Made by a program: the position numbers and the translations under genes. The notes under the pieces were generated by a model. It was not told the origin of the DNA, ran no database searches, and saw nothing but the letters and a program-made list of their open reading frames with translations. Positions 1 to 12,177 of a stretch of 64,000 nucleotides of DNA are shown here, one piece after another. Origin of the DNA: Limnanthes douglasii subsp. nivea (Eukaryota; Streptophyta; Magnoliopsida; Brassicales; Limnanthaceae); the NCBI GenBank assembly GCA_036936605.1, contig JAUPFV010000004.1, forward strand, positions 134,921,473 through 134,985,472. The letters are read 5' to 3'. Within the stretch, counting starts at the first letter, position 1; every line of letters starts with the position of its first letter.

Positions 1-339
1 GTGTCATATCTTTGTTTATAATATTTGATCGACTCAAATTCTCTTGATGAAATAAGAAATATATTATATTTGTGGAATAAAATGTTATCATGCCATGTTG
101 AAGCCATTTGTAATTTGTAATTTTTTTTTTAATTCAGGGCTTATACTGTTTTGATACATGTTTCGTTTGTCTCTTTATTTAGAAGTAATTACTTTTATTT
201 TTTATGGGACAAAACTAGTTATGTTTGTTCGTTTAGTAATAAATAATTTCATCTTTTATTTGATAATGATTGGTTGGTACGTATATGTTTGATTATTATT
301 ATAATTTATATAAATTAAATAATTATTAATTATCAAATT

Positions 340-1900
340 TACATGAATATATCAAATGCTTTACTTTTGAAAATTCAGCTCCTCTAACCTATGTTTATAC
401 CACATGTATGAGTTCATCTTAGAGTTTGGTGTCTAGCAATCTTAGGTTTAACAAAGAACCTAATGTATGAGATCTTAAAATCTTTAACATCTTCCCATTC
501 TCATTCTCCACCAAGCATCAAACTCTTCACCATTGATCTTCGAAAGTATAACTTATATTTGTTTCTTGAATAATCATCAATCAATGAAATGCAATACCTT
601 ACACCATCCCTAGTCGACTGTCCTATTGGGCCCTAACGATTTGAATGAACATACTCAAGCATACCATTAGGTGTATGGTCACTCGACAAGAACTTAACTC
701 TCTTTATTTTACATAGCTTTCACAAAAACTCAACTTTTGGACTACGGTACCATCAAACAACCCTCGTTTTAAAGCTCAATAAGGATATTCTCACTTACAT
801 TGCCTAACCTCATGTTCTATAGCTTGGGTGAATCATCTACACTACACACACCTCTAGTCAGTAAATAACTCATCATGAGTCTTATATAATTTTTTAATAA
901 CTAGTGCGCCTTGTAAGATCCTAAGTCTCTTATCTCCATCCTTATAAGTAAACTCTTCCTCATCTAAGATACCAATAAAAGCAAGGTTATATTTAATGTT
1001 AGACACATACTCATGTTTTTATTACTCTTACGTACTACAAACAACTTGAGTCGTATGTTTTTCTCATCTAATTTACAACATATAGTTCACCATTTTTTAG
1101 GATAACCTTTCTACCATCAAACATTTCATGTCTTCAAATCAGTAGTAGCTAGAAGTAATATGAAATGGAACTCTTGAATCGCACACCAACTTGTCATTGT
1201 ACATGCAATTAGAATTCATTAAAGTATCCGTATGTTCATAGTCATCCAAAAGCATGACAATATTTTTGGCATCAGGCTTCAGATAACTATCATATTTTCT
1301 TATGTCTAGGAATTTTGTAGAGATATGACATTCCTTATTGCACAACCAATATCTCATTTTAGAACTTTTAATTTAGATTGAGAATTTTCTCATATTTAGT
1401 CTTCTAGTTTCAGTATCACTCTTAATAATTATCTTGATTGAAGAACTCTTAACTTTAATGAACAACTTCGGTATAGAACTCAAGAGGATTATTTCTTGAT
1501 CCCAATCTTTAACCTTGGCTCCAGTTGCATTCAAATCATGAAGGATTTTACCGAAATCTTCAAAGTGTCTTCTGATTTCCATATTATGATCTATTTTTCA
1601 ACATATACATTTGTTTCTTAAGATACATTAGTTTTGCTAGAGATTTTTCAATTCAAATGACGTCCATCTGATTTTATATCCCTCACATCTTCGAATCTTA
1701 AGATACCTCTCGAAGCACCTCATCTCACAAACGCGGGATAAGAGCACTATGGACTTTGGACAACTCTTCTACATCAAATGTTTATTTGAAAATATCATTA
1801 ATGGAAACATACAACCCTTTAGATAATATGAAAGAGCAAACCTTAGTTCTTCAAAGGTTAAAATAATTATCTATATTGATTTTTCCAAGGTTAAATTTCA
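340..1900 (-). mobile_element. Ty1/copia internal-region remnant (gag, zinc knuckle/protease, integrase)
   Basis: Decayed copia polyprotein read on the minus strand. The most upstream piece (about 1,373-1,582) resembles a copia Gag capsid segment (HFEDFGKILHDLNATGAK, then DQEIILLSSIP). Next (1,139-1,357) comes a zinc-knuckle-like YWLCNKECHI followed by DSRVPFHITSS, which matches the copia protease DSGxSFHMT region with the active-site glycine changed to Arg. From about 900 down to 340 there are GAG-pre-integrase and integrase-like patches broken by many stops and frameshifts. No intact frame, LTR or PBS was recognised. Family assignment rests on motif order; edges are approximate. Confidence 0.6.
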
Positions 1901-3470
1901 GAGAACTCATCTTTGTTGTTTTTCTTAGTTTCTTTACGAGACCTAAATTTTTAACCTCAAGATCTAAAATGATATTCATCTTTTCAGCTTTATGTATATT
2001 ACCTTCACGACCATATTATTTAAGATTATCCTGCTCACTACAACACTTATTATGAAAATAACATTCAAGGTTACAACCACCATTCTGAATAATCATGATA
2101 TGAAAAAGATTCAGCAAGGTCGAATATAATGAAGCGTGCTTCGAATATTTGGCATAGTTTGTTGAGATTTTATTTTGGAGATAACTTATGTAACAAAAAA
2201 TTACGAGTAAAAGACATTCAGGTCTTTTACTCTCTTACAAGAAGACAAACAAGAAAATACAATATTCAAACTAAAGCACACACAAACACCCACAAGCACA
2301 CAAGATATATTTAATATGGTTTAAATTGTGAAATGATTATACATCCACGGGCAACCGACACAAATTTTATATAAGAGAAGGTAAAATAATACTTTCTCAA
2401 ACACAATTAACTCAACCACTCTTCTTTTTTCTACAAAGAACTCTTGAATGCCAAAAAGAACTATAAGTATTAGGTTTTATATCATTGTTTATATTTTACC
2501 TCATTTGTCTCTTTAAAAAATAAGTACAAATGTTTCTCTTTTTGGAAATATTTTTTATGTTTTCATGCAACACGCTACACATTCTTAATTCTTTTATATC
2601 CCTATTTATAGAAACAATGATGAGTGAACTGAAATCTCTTCCTTATGATACTATCTTATAGTTTGTTCTCACAAACAACCAAAATGGAATGATACTGCAG
2701 TAGTACCATCTGTACATTACGTCAGGGTAGTGGCAGTAAGCTCATGGCGTTTGATATTGTCATTTTTACTATATTCTCCTTCAATACACGCTCCAGATTA
2801 AATCTCACAATAAATAACAAAAATCTTCATCAATATCAAACTCGTAACATGTTACTGAATTAGTTTATTCAAAAAATTCATAGGTTAACTTTTAAGGTTT
2901 TCGACAATATGTTCGTGTACATTCGGTCAAGCAAGAGATCAACATATACCTTTGGTTCTAGTATAATCAATATATTATCTTCAACTAACCTCTCTCTTAG
3001 GTTCCAACATATGTCTATGTACCCAAATATTTATTTGAGCTTCGAGCGAAAATGTTTAGAGCTTCAATAATTATTGTCTTTAAGTTACGGTTATCCAACT
3101 TCAGCTTTTAAGTTTCAAAAGTACTATGTCCGAGTTACTTTTAGCGTATGCATGACATTTTCATAAACGAACTTTCTTTAGTCATATGTTTGTATTAATT
3201 GGTTCTTAATACGAAAAAAATATCATGACACATGTTGAAATAACATATCTATTTTTCATAACTTAAAATTAGTCTCATATATAACATGAAATTTGTGGCT
3301 TACTAGGTTATAACAACTCGTATTTGTTAAAGTAACAGTACAAATACACCAAATAAAACAAAAATTAATACAATATAAAATCCAAATATTATTTATTAAT
3401 TAAATATAAGTATAATAAAACATACACATTATAAAGTTAATAAAATAATTTTGGACATACATTGAGGAGC
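1901..3470. other. AT-rich stretch without recognisable gene
   Basis: About 1.5 kb of AT-rich sequence. Short ORFs here have no recognisable motifs and no family-like composition. Parts may be the 5' leader or LTR of the minus-strand copia remnant next door, but I saw no second LTR copy to confirm that. Confidence 0.4.
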
Positions 3471-3479
3471 GTGCAAATT

Positions 3480-3810
3480 ATCCGGACCTAATCGAGTTGG
3501 CATAATGCAAGGGTATTATTATGTTTTAATATTACTTTGTAATAAGAAATAGGTTAAGAAACAATAAGGACTTATCTTTTAAATAATAATAATAATACAA
3601 GGGTACAAATTAGATAATATTGGCCACCCATGTGGGTAAGGCTCCACTTCAGTATTATATAAAGGAAGATTCGCTTTATGGGGGTGATGAACATTTATTA
3701 TTATAACTACTTATTACCACTTTCTCTCTCGAATCACATGCTTCTCTTTCTATCTAGTTATGACTTTGTTTGGTAGCGAGATCAGGGTCCAGATATTTCT
3801 AGAAGTATCA
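3480..3810 (+). repeat. Probable 5' LTR end of a Tat-like Ty3/gypsy element
   Basis: LTR-like segment with a TATA-type motif (tattatataaagg near 3,653), a pyrimidine-rich stretch (tttctctctcg near 3,720) and a terminal CA at 3,809-3,810, immediately followed by a primer-binding site and gypsy coding sequence. The left edge is not defined because no second LTR was found for this element in the window. Confidence 0.4.
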
Positions 3811-3811
3811 T

Positions 3812-3828
3812 TGTCGCCGTTAGTGGGA
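3812..3828 (+). promoter_or_regulatory. Primer-binding site, tRNA-Asp type
   Basis: The sequence tgtcgccgttagtggga begins one base after the LTR CA end. It resembles the TGGCGCCGTT-type PBS of plant Ty3/gypsy elements, complementary to the 3' end of tRNA-Asp. Position and sequence together make the call reasonable despite mismatches. Confidence 0.5.
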
Positions 3829-4599
3829 AACCGAAGTGATACCCGGTGACACGTTCTCCCGAATCACAAAACCAAAGAGAGATGAATTCGATCCGGTAGA
3901 AAGTATAATTGTGGGGTTGAAAGGTGGTGAAATTATATTTTATTCTGAGTACCATCAATTTGAAGAGCAACATCACGATAACGATCAGTATGGACATGGA
4001 CGAGGTAAGTGATCGACCCTTATTATTACTAGGATACCACTTCTTGATGATATAACTAAGCTAAATGCAACGAAAGAGGTGCCCTTAACTAAAGAAAGAA
4101 ACAGGTTGGGAATTTACAGAGAACAATCACCTCACAGTGACAAAGAAGAAAATCATAGTTATAAGCAAGAAAAAAGACCTTGATCAAGGTCCAGCCAGGT
4201 CGGGACGACGAAATAACTGGTCGTTGAGGAATGATAGAAAAGTAGAGGGATGGTGTAAACAAGAGGTCAATGATTCCTCTATTTATTATTAAGATGATTT
4301 ATCATCCCCGAACCATGAATACCAACATCATTGGAAAGAAAAATGATTCTAAAAATATCAGAGATCCGACAACGGCAGTCTCGTCTGTTAGGAGCGCTGA
4401 AACACAATGAAAACAACGTTGATAAAATAAATTGCACCTCTCTAGATAAAAATACATGTTCAATCGGGACAGGCAAACCACTGTGCTCCACGTCCACTTC
4501 CTGTCGGGTAGTCGAACACATGAGTATATGGTTGGTAGTCAATTTGTTAACCTACACAGTGAATGACTGTACGCGATTCCACTAAAAGGCCTTGGAAGT

Positions 4600-7030
4600 G
4601 AAGATGTCAGGGTTGGAAAAACCTCAAGGTCGTCCCCACTGTCTGATGAAATCATTTCAGGGAATCTGCCAAAGTATTTCGATATTTCCCGTCTTGATAA
4701 ATACGATGGGAAAAAAGACCCAGAACATGATTTTGAATTATTCAAAATATTCATGTTGAACTTCAATAAGGATGATAAACTTCTTTGTCGTTCATTCTCA
4801 TAAAGTTTCACAGACCGCTTGTCAAAATGGTATAATCGATTACCACAAGGTTCATAAACAATTTTCCTATGTTTTGGGTAATTTTCAAACAGTAGTTTGT
4901 AGGAAGAATTTTTTTTTTTTGAGAAAATACTGACAGGATTGTCAAATGTAGACAAAACCAATTTACACTATTATGATGAGAGCGTTGCGTTAAAATGTTT
5001 TAGATTGTTCTTTTTCTCGGTCTTATAAAGGAAGCTATGAAAAAAATACAAGCTTTTACATTTGCAGTTGTGTTAGCTCAAGTCGAAAAGATAATTTTTT
5101 TGAGGAGACCCAAGCGTCCGAAGTGGCGGCCCAATTACAACAAATCACGCAGGAAGCCGTTATAATATATCAGCAGAATCAGACACCTATCCCGTACTCT
5201 CAACCGATACACACTTACCCAGCGGCAGGGAAATTTCAAGCAAGAGCGTCGGGCTCGCAGGCCCTACGAGTAAAGAATAACAATCGGATATGCAAAGGCA
5301 GGGAAATTTCAACCAAGTGTGTTTGACCCACCCCATTTGCTGAATTAACTGAGTGTATGTCGACCATCTTCGAAAAGCCTAAGAAGCACATCCATTTTTG
5401 AAAATCTTTCCATATCGAGATCCCTCGGGAAAATTGTAACAATTAGTAATTCAAATATGATGAAAATTTCGGGCATGTACACGTGAATCTATTGCGTTAA
5501 AGAAAAAAATTTAGACGTTAATTGAGCATAGGAAGTTAACAACGTTTGTGAAGAAGCAAGTTTAATAGAGTGTCGCGGTTAAAGAGATCGTGACAATGCC
5601 GAAGAGGAAACTTTAATGGTTATTTCTGAGATAATCGATCTACTCGATATATCAACATAGTATTTAGACTCTGAGGCGGATCATAATATAATCGATGTCG
5701 TGGAACAAATATTTCCCAAGAGTATAGGAAATGTTAGTGGTTTGTGTAGATTTGTTTAATCACTAACTATTTTTTGAGACAACTCTAGTGCAGGAATCTC
5801 GAATTTCTCCCGAAAGAGACACATCGTGAGCCTAGCCACACAATTAGAAGATATTATTAGAGTGTTGATTGATATAAGGAGTCTCAACGAGCATTATTTT
5901 TATAATAACGTATGCAAAGTTCAAGAAACCTTCGATCATTTCAAAATCGGAGGGGACCATCGTAAGTTTTACATGGGCTACGCCTGAAGTAATTGAAGAG
6001 TTTGAACGACTAGTACTGTTGGGTTGGGGGTCATTCAAGAGAAAGATAACAATAATTTTGTGGTTGTGGATGTACTAACCTCGTATAATACCATCTGCGG
6101 TAGATCGTGGCTGTCCAGAATATACGCGGTGGCATCGACTTTCCCCCAATGTTTAAAGTATATAATTGGTAATAATGTTGGAATAGTCCGAAGCAACCAG
6201 AGAATGGTTTACCGAACTACTCTAGCATCGAAAGCCAACATGGAAATAGAACTAGTAAAAGATTAGCAATTAGTAGGTTCAAACTCAGGGTCGGATACTT
6301 TAGACGATATTAGAGAGACCCTATGATTATTACGTACGGATAAGAACTACAAGAATTACGAGTTTCTCGAAGGGATGATTTTGAAAATTGGAATGAATTT
6401 ATCATTTGAGGTTCGGAAGAGGTTGATTCCATTTCTTCAGAGAAGATTGCATTTTTCCCCCAAGTGTGTAATCTGTCACAACCTAGCCATACGACAAAAC
6501 GTCTGAACAAGAATTCAAAAGTGACGATCTTTTTCTCATGAGAAGGCAGAGGTTATTATTGACGAGGTGGATAAACTGACAATAGTAGGACATATGCGAG
6601 AATCTCAGTACCAATTATGGATAGTAAACCCTGTCTTGGTTAAGAAGAAGAGCGAGAAATGAAGAATGCGAGTGGATTTCACCGAACTTAACAGGACATG
6701 CTCTAAATACCCTTTCCCAATACCACGAATCGGCCGACTAGTAAATTCGACATTGGAAAATAGGTTGTTGTCTTTTATGAACGTCTATGCGGGATACAAC
6801 CAAATAAGATTAGACCCAATGGATTAGGATAACACTGCGTTCATAACTATGAGAGGCCTTCATTGCTACAAAATCATATCGTTCGATCTAAAAATGTGGG
6901 GCATAACTATTAGAGGTTAGTGAAAAAGGCATTTGAATGGCAGATTGATTGAAATGTTGAAGTTTATATAAACGATATATTGATCAAGAGTATGACCGAC
7001 ACACATAATTTTGTCGACCTAGATGAAATT
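4600..7030 (+). mobile_element. Tat-like Ty3/gypsy gag-pol remnant
   Basis: Frame-broken gag-pol on the plus strand. About 4,660-4,860 reads as a retrotransposon Gag (DKYDGKKDPEHDFELFKIF, then RLSKWYNRLPQG). About 6,020-6,265 encodes the protease C-terminal region (FVVVDVLTSYNTICGRSWL, then AVASTFPQCLKY), corresponding to the family's YNxIxGRxWL motif. About 6,540-7,020 is reverse transcriptase: NPVLVKKKSEK, MRVDFTELNRTCSKYPFPIP, AGYNQIRLDP and a palm-like VEVYINDILIKS, in which the usual VDD is IND. Stops and frameshifts separate all blocks. RNase H and integrase are missing; the homology stops near the start of the next feature. The GRxWL and NPVLVKKK signatures are typical of the Tat branch. 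It is inactive. Confidence 0.75.
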
Positions 7031-7265
7031 GGAAAAAGAAATTAAATTAAAGACTGTGAGAGAATTAGTGACTATAATGGAACATGAGATGTGGATGGAA
7101 TAACTAAATTAAACGAAATTATATATGCGGATGGCATAAGCGAGGGGGGCTGTGGAATATAAGAGATGGGGATGAAATTTTAAAAGAAAAATGGAATCAA
7201 AGACACTGAGGGAATTAGAGATGTGGATGAAATTAGTGATGCTAATAGAAGATATGGGTGAATAT

Positions 7266-7494
7266 TGTTAGAATGGCGACCAAAGTCCCACATCCCACAT
7301 CGATTAAACATGGGAAGGATCATTGTATATAAGTAAGAACATATCTCAACTAGTATGAGGCCTTTTGGAAGTGGACCAAAAACAAATCTGTGTGGGCCTT
7401 CAGGTGTCAAAGTGGAAAATACCATACTAGTATGGAGATCGATTGTTCTTACTTATATATGGAGACAGAATATTTGGTAGCCATATTCCGAAAA
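7266..7494 (+). repeat. 5' LTR of the 7.3-kb TRIM
   Basis: Left direct repeat, beginning TGTTAG and ending just before the PBS-like sequence. It carries a TATA-like gtatataagtaag near 7,325 that is also present in the right copy. Confidence 0.65.
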
Positions 7495-7818
7495 AATGGT
7501 ATCAAAGCCATACCCAAACAAAACACGACGGTGGTAAAATTCTCGGAAGTCGAACACGATGAACCAGAAGTCATATGTCGTCCTCAAGGTGTGATCTGTT
7601 CTAGAGATCCTAGTTCGGAGTGCCAGTGATTCATCAAGCGGTGGTACTTGATTGGAGTGGGGAGTGGTGCTAAGGAACAATACAATATGGTCTAATAGAA
7701 GGTGGGCAGTAACATTCGTAGTGCCTCTATGGTTTAGGTAGCCCTAATCTCATTAGAGTGGGCGGATGAAAGTCAATTGAAAGGAGGCTAAAATGATACT
7801 TTGTTTTAGAGGAGGATT

Positions 7819-8050
7819 TGTTAGAGTGCCGACCAAAGTCTCACATCCCATATCGGTTAAACATGGAAATGATTAGTGTTATATAAGTAGTATGAAGACC
7901 AAAGCCTCAACTAGTATGAGTCCTTTTGGAAGTGGACCAAAAAGAAAGCTGTACGGGCCTTTGGGCGCCAAAGCGTATAATATCATACTAGTGTAGAGAT
8001 CAGTTGTTCTTACTTATATACGGTGACAGAATATGCGGTACCCATATTCG
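7819..8050 (+). repeat. 3' LTR of the 7.3-kb TRIM
   Basis: Right direct repeat starting TGTTAG after a purine-rich tract. It shares ggaagtggaccaaaaa and ttgttcttacttatata blocks with the left repeat. Its right end is approximate because the two copies drift apart after 'ccatattc'. Confidence 0.6.
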
Positions 8051-8510
8051 CAAGAAATTTAGCAGCATGGATGGGAGTAGAAATAAGGAAGGGATTAGCA
8101 GCGCAGACAAAATTTAAGATCGAGATGGAGTCAAATCTTTGATTGGAATTAATAGAGTGGATGCAAAAAAAATTGGATGCAATTTATAATGCAAATGGAA
8201 TTAGGGAGGTCTATAGCAATAGTGATGGAAACAAAAATAGAGAAGAGAATGTATCCAAAAGTAGGTATGGAAATATGGATATTGGTGGAATAAGTAGCAT
8301 GAAGTCTCTGCAGTTTGACTTTGCAACTATTAACCTTGCCACAGATAAAGCTTAGACAAAGTGGATTTGGTGTTGTTTACAAGGTATCTTGTGTTTGAAA
8401 ATACTTTATATTTTTCTTATATGAATATGGAGTGTGATGATTTACTCGATTTGGATTCCTTTCTATGGTACATTTGTGGATGAAAATAAAATAGTAGTAA
8501 AAATATTAGC

Positions 8511-8869
8511 CACATGTTATACCTTTCCATGATACGCTTCTACCACCTGTCGATACTAACAGAAGTCTTCATATTCAGATGTAGGAACTGATACTCAATC
8601 CCTTCTATTCAGCTGCTATATTTCTTTTGTACCACATAGGAAAACATGGCTTGTCCAATAGGCGTGTTTGGCACAAACGTCACGTGGGCGAAGGACGATA
8701 GGCCTATGACAAGTGGTATCAGAGCCGGTATCCGTCTACAATAGAGAGCTACGTTTGAGTCAAGCTTAACGTCCCGATGACTTAGCCCAGCACCAGTAAG
8801 GTCGGCTCGCATGATCCAAAATGAGGCGTGGACAAAGTTAATGAGGTGTGTAAAGACGAAAACTCTTTG
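8511..8869 (+). repeat. LTR-retroelement scrap with initiator-Met PBS
   Basis: No gene. tggtatcagagcc at 8,714-8,726 is an exact initiator-Met tRNA PBS. The sequence just upstream would be the end of an LTR, but no second copy is present in the window. The scrap lies directly between the end of the CRK fragment and the first plastid-like base. Confidence 0.45.
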
Positions 8870-10643
8870 CAGTGGTGGTATACAATTGGTTTATGTACTA
8901 ACAAAGATCTTTATACTGGAGCTCTTTTTTTTATTTCTTCCGGTCATATCTTTAATAGCAGGTTGGTTACACCTACAACCGAAATGGAAACCGAGCATTT
9001 CATAGTTCAAAAATGCAAAATCTTGCCTCAATCATCATTTTTCAGGACTATTCGGGGTAAGTTCATTGGCTTGGATATGGCATTTAGGCCATGTCATTAT
9101 TCCCGGATCCCGAGGGGAATATGTTCGATGGAATAATTTCTTAGATGTATTACCATATCCATAAGGGTTATGTTCACCTTTTATAGGTTAGTGGAATATT
9201 TATGTTTAAAACCCCGATTCAAGTAGTTATTTATTTGGGACCTCCCAAGTGTCAAGAAGTGTCATTCTCAATTTTCTTGGGGGATTCCATCCACAAACAC
9301 AATGTTTATGGCTCATGGATATTTCTTATAATCATTTAGAAATTGCTTTTATTTTTCTCATTGCGTGTCCTATGTATATAACTAACTTTGGGATTGGGCA
9401 CAATATAAAAGATCTTTTAGAAGCATGTATTCCTCCGGGAGGACGATTAGGGCGTGGGCATACGGGTCTTTATGACACAATAAATAATTTTATTCATTTT
9501 AAATTAGGCCTTGCTCTAGCCTCCTTAGGGGTTATTACTTCCTTGGTAACTCAACACATCTATTCTTTACCTGTTTACGTCTTCATAGCACAAGACTTTA
9601 CTACCCAAGCTGCATTATATACCCATCGCCAATACATCGCAAGATTCATCATGACATGAGCTTTTGCTCATGGAGCTATCTTTTTTATTAGAGATTACAA
9701 TCTGGAGCAGAAGCAAGATAATGTATTGGTAAGAATATGAGACCATAAGGAAGCTATCATATCTCATTTAAGTTGGGCCAACCTCTTTCTGGGTTTCCAT
9801 ACTTTGGGACTTTATGTGCATAATTATGTTATGCTTTTTTTTGGTACTCTGAAGAAACAAATCTTGATCGAACCTATATTTTCCTAATGGATACAATCTA
9901 CACATTGTAAAACTTTATATGGATTTTATGTACTGTTATCTTCAACGCGGGTCGAAGCATATAGTTGCCTGGCTAGTTAAATACTATTAATGAGAATAGT
10001 ACTTCATTATTTTTAACAATATGTCATGGAGACTTCTTGGTTCATCATGCTATTGCTTTAGGTTTACATACAACTACATTAATATTATTAAAATGTGCTT
10101 TAGATGCACGTGGTTCCAAGTTAATGCCAGATAAAAAAGATTTTGGTTATAGTTTTCGTTGCGACGCTTTTATTTGGCAGTTTTTTATGTTAAATACTAT
10201 AGGATGGGTTACTTTTTATTGGCATTGGAAGAACATAATATTATGGCAGGATAATGTTTCGCAGTTTAATGAATCTTCTACTTATTTGATTGGATGGTTA
10301 AGAGATTATCTATGGCTAAATTATTCATAACTTATCAATGGATATAATCCATTTGTTATGAACAATTTATCAGTCTGGGCATGGATGTTCTTATTTGGAC
10401 ATCTTGTTTGTGCTACTGGATTTATGTTCTTACTTTCTTAGCGTGGTTATTGCCAGGAATTGATTGAAACTTTAGCATGTGCTCACGAACGCACACCTTT
10501 GGAAAATTTTATTCGATGGCGAGATAAACCTGGCTCTTTCAATTGTGCAAGAAAGATTTGTTGGATTAGCCCACTTCTCTGCAGGTTATATATTCACTTA
10601 TGCGGCTTTCTTGATTGCCTCTACATCGGGAAAATTTGGTTAA
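8870..10643 (+). pseudogene. psaB: psaB pseudogene (photosystem I P700 apoprotein A2), 5'-truncated
   Basis: Starts abruptly at [20 protein letters not shown] (about 8,870), so roughly the first 125 codons of the normal 734 are missing. It continues through [29 protein letters not shown] (9,270), [34 protein letters not shown] (10,040) and [15 protein letters not shown] (10,190) to the end ASTSGKFG with a TAA at 10,641-10,643. Frames shift repeatedly and there are internal stops. Near 10,160 the conserved cluster-binding loop before the 'NTIGW' helix is deleted: [11 protein letters not shown] replaces a longer segment holding the Cys ligands. In plastids the gene encodes a reaction-centre core subunit; this nuclear copy cannot. 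Confidence 0.92.
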
Positions 10644-10741
10644 TTCTCTATGTGTTTGTTGTATCCACGATAATATTATTTAGTTCTACATCTAGGATCC
10701 GATTTGTATCATTATCATTGATAAAAAGGAACTAAAGTATT

Positions 10742-11023
10742 ATGGAAAAAAAAGTTTGGTTTATAAGGAGAAAAATAGGCAAAACTTGGAAGAAAAACAT
10801 CATTTGATTCGTGGATCCTCAAAAACAATTAGCAAAGTTCTGGAAAATTCATGGAAAGTTACAAGCTTTGTCGTGTAATAGTGCACCCACAGGTCTCCAT
10901 CGGCGTTGGGTTTTGAACGGAAGACCGAGAGCTAACTATCGAGACTTTAGATTATCCGGATATATACTTCGTGAAATGGTTCATTCACGTTTGTTGTTAG
11001 GGGAAACAAGATCAAGTTGGTAA
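10742..11023 (+). pseudogene. rps14: rps14 pseudogene (plastid ribosomal protein S14)
   Basis: Lies about 100 bp after psaB, as in plastomes. The ATG at 10,742 opens MEKKVWF, related to the normal MARKSLI start. The frame then breaks and resumes with [40 protein letters not shown] and the end GETRSSW with TAA at 11,021-11,023. A deletion before 'KFWKIHG' removes the usual Lys-rich segment and shifts frame. The gene is not translatable as one protein. Confidence 0.9.
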
Positions 11024-11178
11024 TGATTAAAAAATCTTTTCATTTTTTTTCTATGATCATCGACCATAAAGAACCATTTTACCATTCTGTATAAATAGGC
11101 TATTCTATTTATACAGATATGGAATACGAGCCTTTTGAATTTTTCTTTGTCCATCAGTTTGGACGCGGTTTTTTCCAT

Positions 11179-11252
11179 CGCGTGGTAGAGCAGTTTGGTA
11201 GCTTGCAAGGCTCATGACCTTGAGCTCACAGGTTCGAATCCCATCTCCGCAA
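11179..11252 (+). tRNA. trnfM-CAU: Plastid-derived trnfM-CAU copy (probably nonfunctional)
   Basis: 74 nt with near-complete similarity to plastid initiator tRNA-fMet: D-loop agcagtttggtagct, anticodon CAT at 11,213-11,215, T-arm ggttcgaatcc, acceptor end ctccgcaa. Changes against the usual plastid sequence lie in the acceptor and anticodon regions. It sits downstream of rps14 as expected. Plastid tRNA copies in nuclear DNA are normally silent. Confidence 0.85.
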
Positions 11253-11392
11253 CCTTTTTGTTAAAACAAATAAAAGCTTGACTCTTTTAATTAATATTGA
11301 TTCACACTTTGGGGTGAACGCATAGAATAGAATCACTATACTATTATGGTCAACTATAAGACAAATAATCTTTTATCTTCTTAAAAGCATTT

Positions 11393-11464
11393 GGGCGGGT
11401 AACAGAAATCGAATCTGCGACTTCTCCTTAGAGAAGAGAAATTTTATCATTCGACTATATCCCC
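11393..11464 (-). tRNA. trnG-GCC: Plastid-derived trnG-GCC copy with altered anticodon loop
   Basis: 72 nt on the minus strand matching plastid tRNA-Gly(GCC), but the loop reads TCTCTAA where the family has TTGCCAA. The anticodon position is therefore TCT, and the universal U33 is lost. Acceptor mismatches are also present. It is a tRNA pseudogene. Confidence 0.8.
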
Positions 11465-11989
11465 ATTTTTTTATGATACCAAATTATCAATAGTTATTTA
11501 TATTATAGTTTTTCAATAATTATAAATAATTTAGAAATTCTTTATAATATTCTAATGATATATTTATATTATATATATATATATATATATTATATCGAAT
11601 ATTATATAGAATATAGAATTCTATATTGTAATTTGATATTAGAATATATTAAATAATAAATTAGAATATCGTAATTTATATTAGAGTATTATTTATAATA
11701 TTATTATATAATATGATATATATTCATTTTCTAGATTAATGAATAATTTTATAAATAATTTTAGACAGTTGGATTCTAATTATTAATTATTAATTTTTTA
11801 TATATTTTATAATAGAATGGAAAATTCATTTTATTATTTTATTATTGTTTGATTTTACTTCCAAAGTTGGACCCTCCTCTTTTTTTGTCTTTTTTATTTG
11901 TATTTGTTTTTTTTACTTATTTTGAATGTGATAAACACACACAAATTATGGGAGGGGTGATTTTAGTTTTAGATCTAAAACGAATAGAT

Positions 11990-12177
11990 TCAATACATAA
12001 GGAATTAAAGATACCTACCAAAAAGACTAATCCAATCCATAATGATGTACCAGAAAATACAAGATTTTTGTTACTCGACCAACCATTAGGAGAAGCAAAT
12101 ACAATAGGTACACTAATAACTAAGATTGATGAAGTATCAATTAATGCAAAAACAACCAATTAAAAAGCAACACTCAT
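11990..12177 (-). pseudogene. psbZ: psbZ pseudogene (photosystem II subunit Z)
   Basis: Nearly full length (normal protein 62 residues). The minus-strand ATG at 12,177 opens MSVAF, but the normal Gln codon 6 is TAA, a stop. After it the frame is open: [48 protein letters not shown]. Two membrane segments are still visible. A one-base deletion at the very end removes the native stop, so the frame runs on past 11,990. It lies between trnG and trnS-UGA as in plastomes. Confidence 0.9.

Larger units (their letters stand above)
7266..8050 (+). mobile_element. TRIM-like miniature LTR element inside the CRK pseudogene
   Basis: Two direct repeats of about 230 bp (7,266-7,494 and 7,819-8,050), both opening TGTTAGA(A/G)TG(G/C)CGACCAAAG, flank an internal region of only about 325 bp with no long ORF. 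A PBS-like tggtatcaaagcc (7,497-7,509, one mismatch to the initiator-Met tRNA complement) follows the left repeat. A purine tract (agaggaggat, about 7,809-7,818) precedes the right one. Short LTRs, PBS, polypurine tract and no coding capacity define a TRIM. The repeats differ at many positions, so the insertion is old. Exact 3' LTR ends and a target duplication could not be fixed. Confidence 0.7.
7035..8510 (+). pseudogene. CRK-type receptor kinase pseudogene, 5' half (juxtamembrane and start of kinase)
   Basis: Pseudogene of a cysteine-rich receptor-like kinase. At 8,290-8,345 it encodes MKSLQFDFATINLATDK, the juxtamembrane-to-kinase entry typical of CRKs. A broken glycine loop follows (SGFGVVYK, about 8,358-8,383) and then an intron-like stretch resembling the first intron of the kinase gene at 30.1 kb. 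GTFVDENKIVVKIL at 8,468-8,510 matches the beta2-beta3 strand with the ATP-binding Lys. Upstream (7,035-7,265 and 8,060-8,290) lie repeated GI-x-D-rich codons such as EGIRDVDEISDAN and EGISSADKI, apparently an expanded juxtamembrane repeat. This repeat is split by a TRIM-like element. There are several stops and frameshifts. The remaining kinase subdomains appear 5 kb downstream, beyond the plastid insert. Confidence 0.65.

Noticed and set aside
9249..9659. Stand-alone 136-residue membrane protein
   Set aside because: It is simply the longest unbroken piece of the psaB pseudogene.
11917..12159. Intact 80-residue PsbZ-like protein
   Set aside because: The native start is separated by a TAA at codon 6 and the C-terminal extension exists only because a one-base deletion removed the stop.
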